This document shows positions 62,446 to 64,000 of a DNA stretch of 64,000 nt, piece after piece. Position 1 is the stretch's first letter, and each line of letters begins with the position of its first letter. Under the pieces are notes generated by a model that saw nothing but the letters and a program-made list of their open reading frames with translations, was not told the DNA's origin and ran no database searches. Made by a program: the position numbers and the translations under genes. This DNA is from Glycomyces amatae (lineage in GTDB: Bacteria > Actinomycetota > Actinomycetes > Mycobacteriales > Micromonosporaceae): assembly GCF_020991375.1 (NCBI RefSeq), contig NZ_JAJLQZ010000004.1, forward strand, positions 186,001-250,000, in the 5' to 3' direction.

Positions 62446-62501
62446 AGGGCCGCGCGCGGGACGCGCCGGTCACAGCGCGCCCGCCTCCTCCGGACCACAA
62501 G

Positions 62502-62518
62502 TTACTCGTGGGTAATAT
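62502..62518 (+). promoter_or_regulatory. TetR-type operator overlapping a -10 box
   Basis: TTACTCGTGGGTAA at 62502-62515 has TTAC/GTAA arms around six bases. It overlaps TAATAT (62513-62518), a plausible -10 for the ABC/YhgE operon that starts at 62584. Binding here would block transcription. Confidence 0.55.
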
Positions 62519-62583
62519 CGACGCGGTCAGCAACCCGCGAAAACGCCCGAAACGGGGCGCATCGGCCTGTGAGGATGGTCCCC

Positions 62584-63726
62584 ATGAGCGACAGGAGCGA
62601 CGAGACCGGTCCAGCGCCCGAAACGTCCGGAGGCGACGGTGCGGCGGGTCCGTCGCGGGCCGATCCCGAACCGCCCGGTGTCGGCCTCCCGTCTACGGCC
62701 GGAGTCTCCTCCGAGCCGCCCCCGGACCGCCGCGGCGCCCCGCGCGACACCGGGGCGGACCCCCAGGAGCCGCGGCGGGCGCTGCCCGACCGGGACGCGA
62801 CCCGGGCCCTTCCCGCGGCCGACGCGGCCCCGTCCCCTCCCCGCCCCGACGCGACCCGGACGCTCCCCGCCGCCGACACCGCGCCCGCCGACAGCGCCCC
62901 GGACGACAGTGCTCCGGACGACAGCGCTCCGACCGACAGCGCCCGCAGCGCCGAACGGCCCGACGCGGACGCCGTCCCGAACCGCCACGGCCACACCGCC
63001 GACTTCGACCACCCCAACGGCCGCCCCTTCCTCCGCGCCCGAGGACTCACCGCCGCCGGCCGCCAGGGGCCGATCTTCACCGACGTCTCGCTCACCGCGA
63101 GCCTCGGCCAGGTCGTCGCCGTCTGCGGCGACGGCGGCGACGGCCGCTCCTCCCTCCTCCTCGCCCTGTCCGGCCGCTTCCCCCTCCGCGGCGGCACGCT
63201 CGAAGTGGACGGCCAGACCCGCCCCGGCCAGATCCGCCGCCGCTTCACCGTCGCCCAGGCCGGACCCCCGATCCGCTTCGACCCCTACCACACCGTCGCC
63301 TCCTGCATCAAAGAGACGATCGCCGTCTCCAAAGGCGCCGCCACCCGCGCCAACGTCCACGCCTGGCTCGACCGCCTCGCCGTCGGCGTCGACACCGGCG
63401 ACACCTTCGGCTTCCTGCCCCGCATCGACCAGGTCCGCTTCGCCGTCGCGTGCGCCGCCGCCTGCCGCACCCCCGCCGTCGTCGTCGACGACACCGACAG
63501 CGGGCTCGACACCTCCGGCTCCGAACGCGTCTTCGAGGCCCTGCGCACCGTCGCCGACGCCGGGCAGCTCGTCATCGCCGCCTGCACCCGACCCGACCCG
63601 CCCGCCGACACCGTCGTCGACCTGCGCTGCCAGCACGAGACCGCGGCCCCCGCGCGCCGCCGCGGCGACCACGCCGCACCCCGCCGCCACCGCCGCGAGG
63701 ACGACCGAAACGGAGGCCCCCGATGA
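62584..63726 (+). CDS. degenerate ABC-type ATPase with disordered N-terminus, YhgE/Pip partner
   Basis: A 380-residue protein. Residues 1-145 are a disordered Pro/Asp/Ala-rich stretch including a DSAPDDSAPDDSAP run. The rest resembles an ABC ATPase (RARGLTAAGRQGPIFTDVSL strand onward), but key residues have changed. The Walker A region reads GDGGDGRSS, with Arg in place of Lys. The signature motif is not LSGGQ (LPRIDQVRF), and Walker B reads VVVDDTDSGLD with Asp where Glu is usual. ATP hydrolysis may be lost. It overlaps the next gene (ATGA). An ATG at 62575 is an alternative start. Confidence 0.75.
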   Translation: MSDRSDETGPAPETSGGDGAAGPSRADPEPPGVGLPSTAGVSSEPPPDRRGAPRDTGADPQEPRRALPDRDATRALPAADAAPSPPRPDATRTLPAADTAPADSAPDDSAPDDSAPTDSARSAERPDADAVPNRHGHTADFDHPNGRPFLRARGLTAAGRQGPIFTDVSLTASLGQVVAVCGDGGDGRSSLLLALSGRFPLRGGTLEVDGQTRPGQIRRRFTVAQAGPPIRFDPYHTVASCIKETIAVSKGAATRANVHAWLDRLAVGVDTGDTFGFLPRIDQVRFAVACAAACRTPAVVVDDTDSGLDTSGSERVFEALRTVADAGQLVIAACTRPDPPADTVVDLRCQHETAAPARRRGDHAAPRRHRREDDRNGGPR

Positions 63727-64000
63727 GCCCGTTCCAACTCGCCGCCGCCGAACTGCGGCGCTTCCGCGGCCACCCCCTCCGCACCGCCGCCCTCGTCGCC
63801 ATCGTCCTCATCCCGCTCGTCTACGGCGGCCTCTACCTCTGGTTCGCCTGGGACCCCTACGGCGAACTCGACCGCATGCCCGTCGCCGTCGTCAACGAGG
63901 ACGCCGGCGCCACCGTCGACGTCGACGGCGAGGCCACCGCCATCAACGGCGGCGACCAGCTCGTCGACCAGCTCAAGGAGGACCGTATCTTCGACTGGCG
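63723..64000 (+). CDS. YhgE/Pip-type membrane protein, truncated at the window edge
   Basis: Only the first 92 codons are visible. After a short cytosolic start and LRTAALVAIVLIPLVYGGLYL, a membrane helix, comes LWFAWDPYGELDRMPVAVVNEDAGATVDVDG, the classic beginning of the phage-infection-protein (Pip)/YhgE family. These large proteins resemble ABC-2 permeases and often pair with small ATPase-like genes. Its start overlaps the preceding gene by ATGA. The role is unknown; a TetR-type box lies upstream of the pair. Confidence 0.85.
   Translation, partial: MSPFQLAAAELRRFRGHPLRTAALVAIVLIPLVYGGLYLWFAWDPYGELDRMPVAVVNEDAGATVDVDGEATAINGGDQLVDQLKEDRIFDW

Overview
This window is a very GC-rich, leading-strand-mixed stretch of an actinomycete chromosome. 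Evidence for that: GTG/TTG starts, an HspR/HAIR-controlled dnaK operon, a tRNA adenosine deaminase with its actinobacterial companion gene, a DivIVA/Scy-like coiled-coil protein, an LPXTG surface protein, a YhgE/Pip-type gene, CebR-like operators, and many promoters of the leaderless type (TANNNT six or seven bases before the start codon). A poly-HAMP cytosolic histidine kinase, a GH48 cellulase and a c-di-AMP riboswitch in front of an NlpC/P60 gene fit a filamentous saprophyte such as Glycomyces or a relative; the genus is a guess. No phage, insertion sequence, CRISPR array, rRNA or tRNA gene was seen.

Layout. 1-5.2 kb: a truncated D-Ala-D-Ala carboxypeptidase, a DUF418 membrane protein with a divergent TetR repressor and two operator palindromes, then acpS and the NAD(P)HX repair gene nnrD. 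5.2-7.0 kb: a gene-poor stretch with degenerate tandem repeats and one small ORF behind a perfect Shine-Dalgarno. 7.0-12.5 kb: cysteine dioxygenase, a secreted NlpC/P60 hydrolase, a SpoIIE-type phosphatase and an LPXTG protein. 12.7-21.5 kb: a poly-HAMP hybrid kinase overlapping a response regulator, a STAS anti-sigma antagonist overlapping a PrsW protease, a small membrane protein, and tadA with its partner. 21.7-27.1 kb: an EtfD-like Fe-S membrane oxidoreductase and a large secreted FG-GAP protein.

27.2-37.2 kb is a cellulose/cellobiose island: CebR-like LacI repressor, GH1 beta-glucosidase, two permeases and a binding lipoprotein (all minus strand), divergent from a GH48 cellulase with a CBM2; LacI-type operator boxes lie between the divergent genes. 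37.7-46.8 kb holds a Cys-rich small protein, dnaK-grpE-dnaJ-hspR with two HAIR boxes, a pair of overlapping CorC/HlyC membrane proteins preceded by a candidate poly-arginine leader ORF, and a DivIVA-like coiled-coil protein. 46.8-51.6 kb: a strong hairpin with an AT-rich promoter region, a GH20 hexosaminidase, a second NlpC/P60 gene under a c-di-AMP riboswitch, and csoR-copZ with a CsoR operator.

51.6-58.0 kb is a maltose/alpha-glucoside island (MalE, MalF, MalG on minus; LacI repressor and GH13 alpha-glucosidase on plus). Neither sugar ABC system has its own ATPase here, so both presumably share a distant MsiK-type subunit. 58.1-64.0 kb: a vapBC pair whose toxin gene is frameshifted, fructose-bisphosphate aldolase, a tiny acidic protein, oligopeptidase B with a 34-base triplication at its 3' end, and a degenerate ABC ATPase followed by a truncated YhgE/Pip gene.

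The most interesting signals are the poly-arginine leader ORF in front of the CorC pair, a shared and apparently unnamed secreted domain in the LPXTG and FG-GAP proteins, the indel-free 276-base HAMP repeats, the STAS-PrsW overlap beside the kinase, the family of intergenic repeats at 17.8 and 21.5 kb, and the frameshifted vapC. All calls come from reading the sequence; no database search was run.
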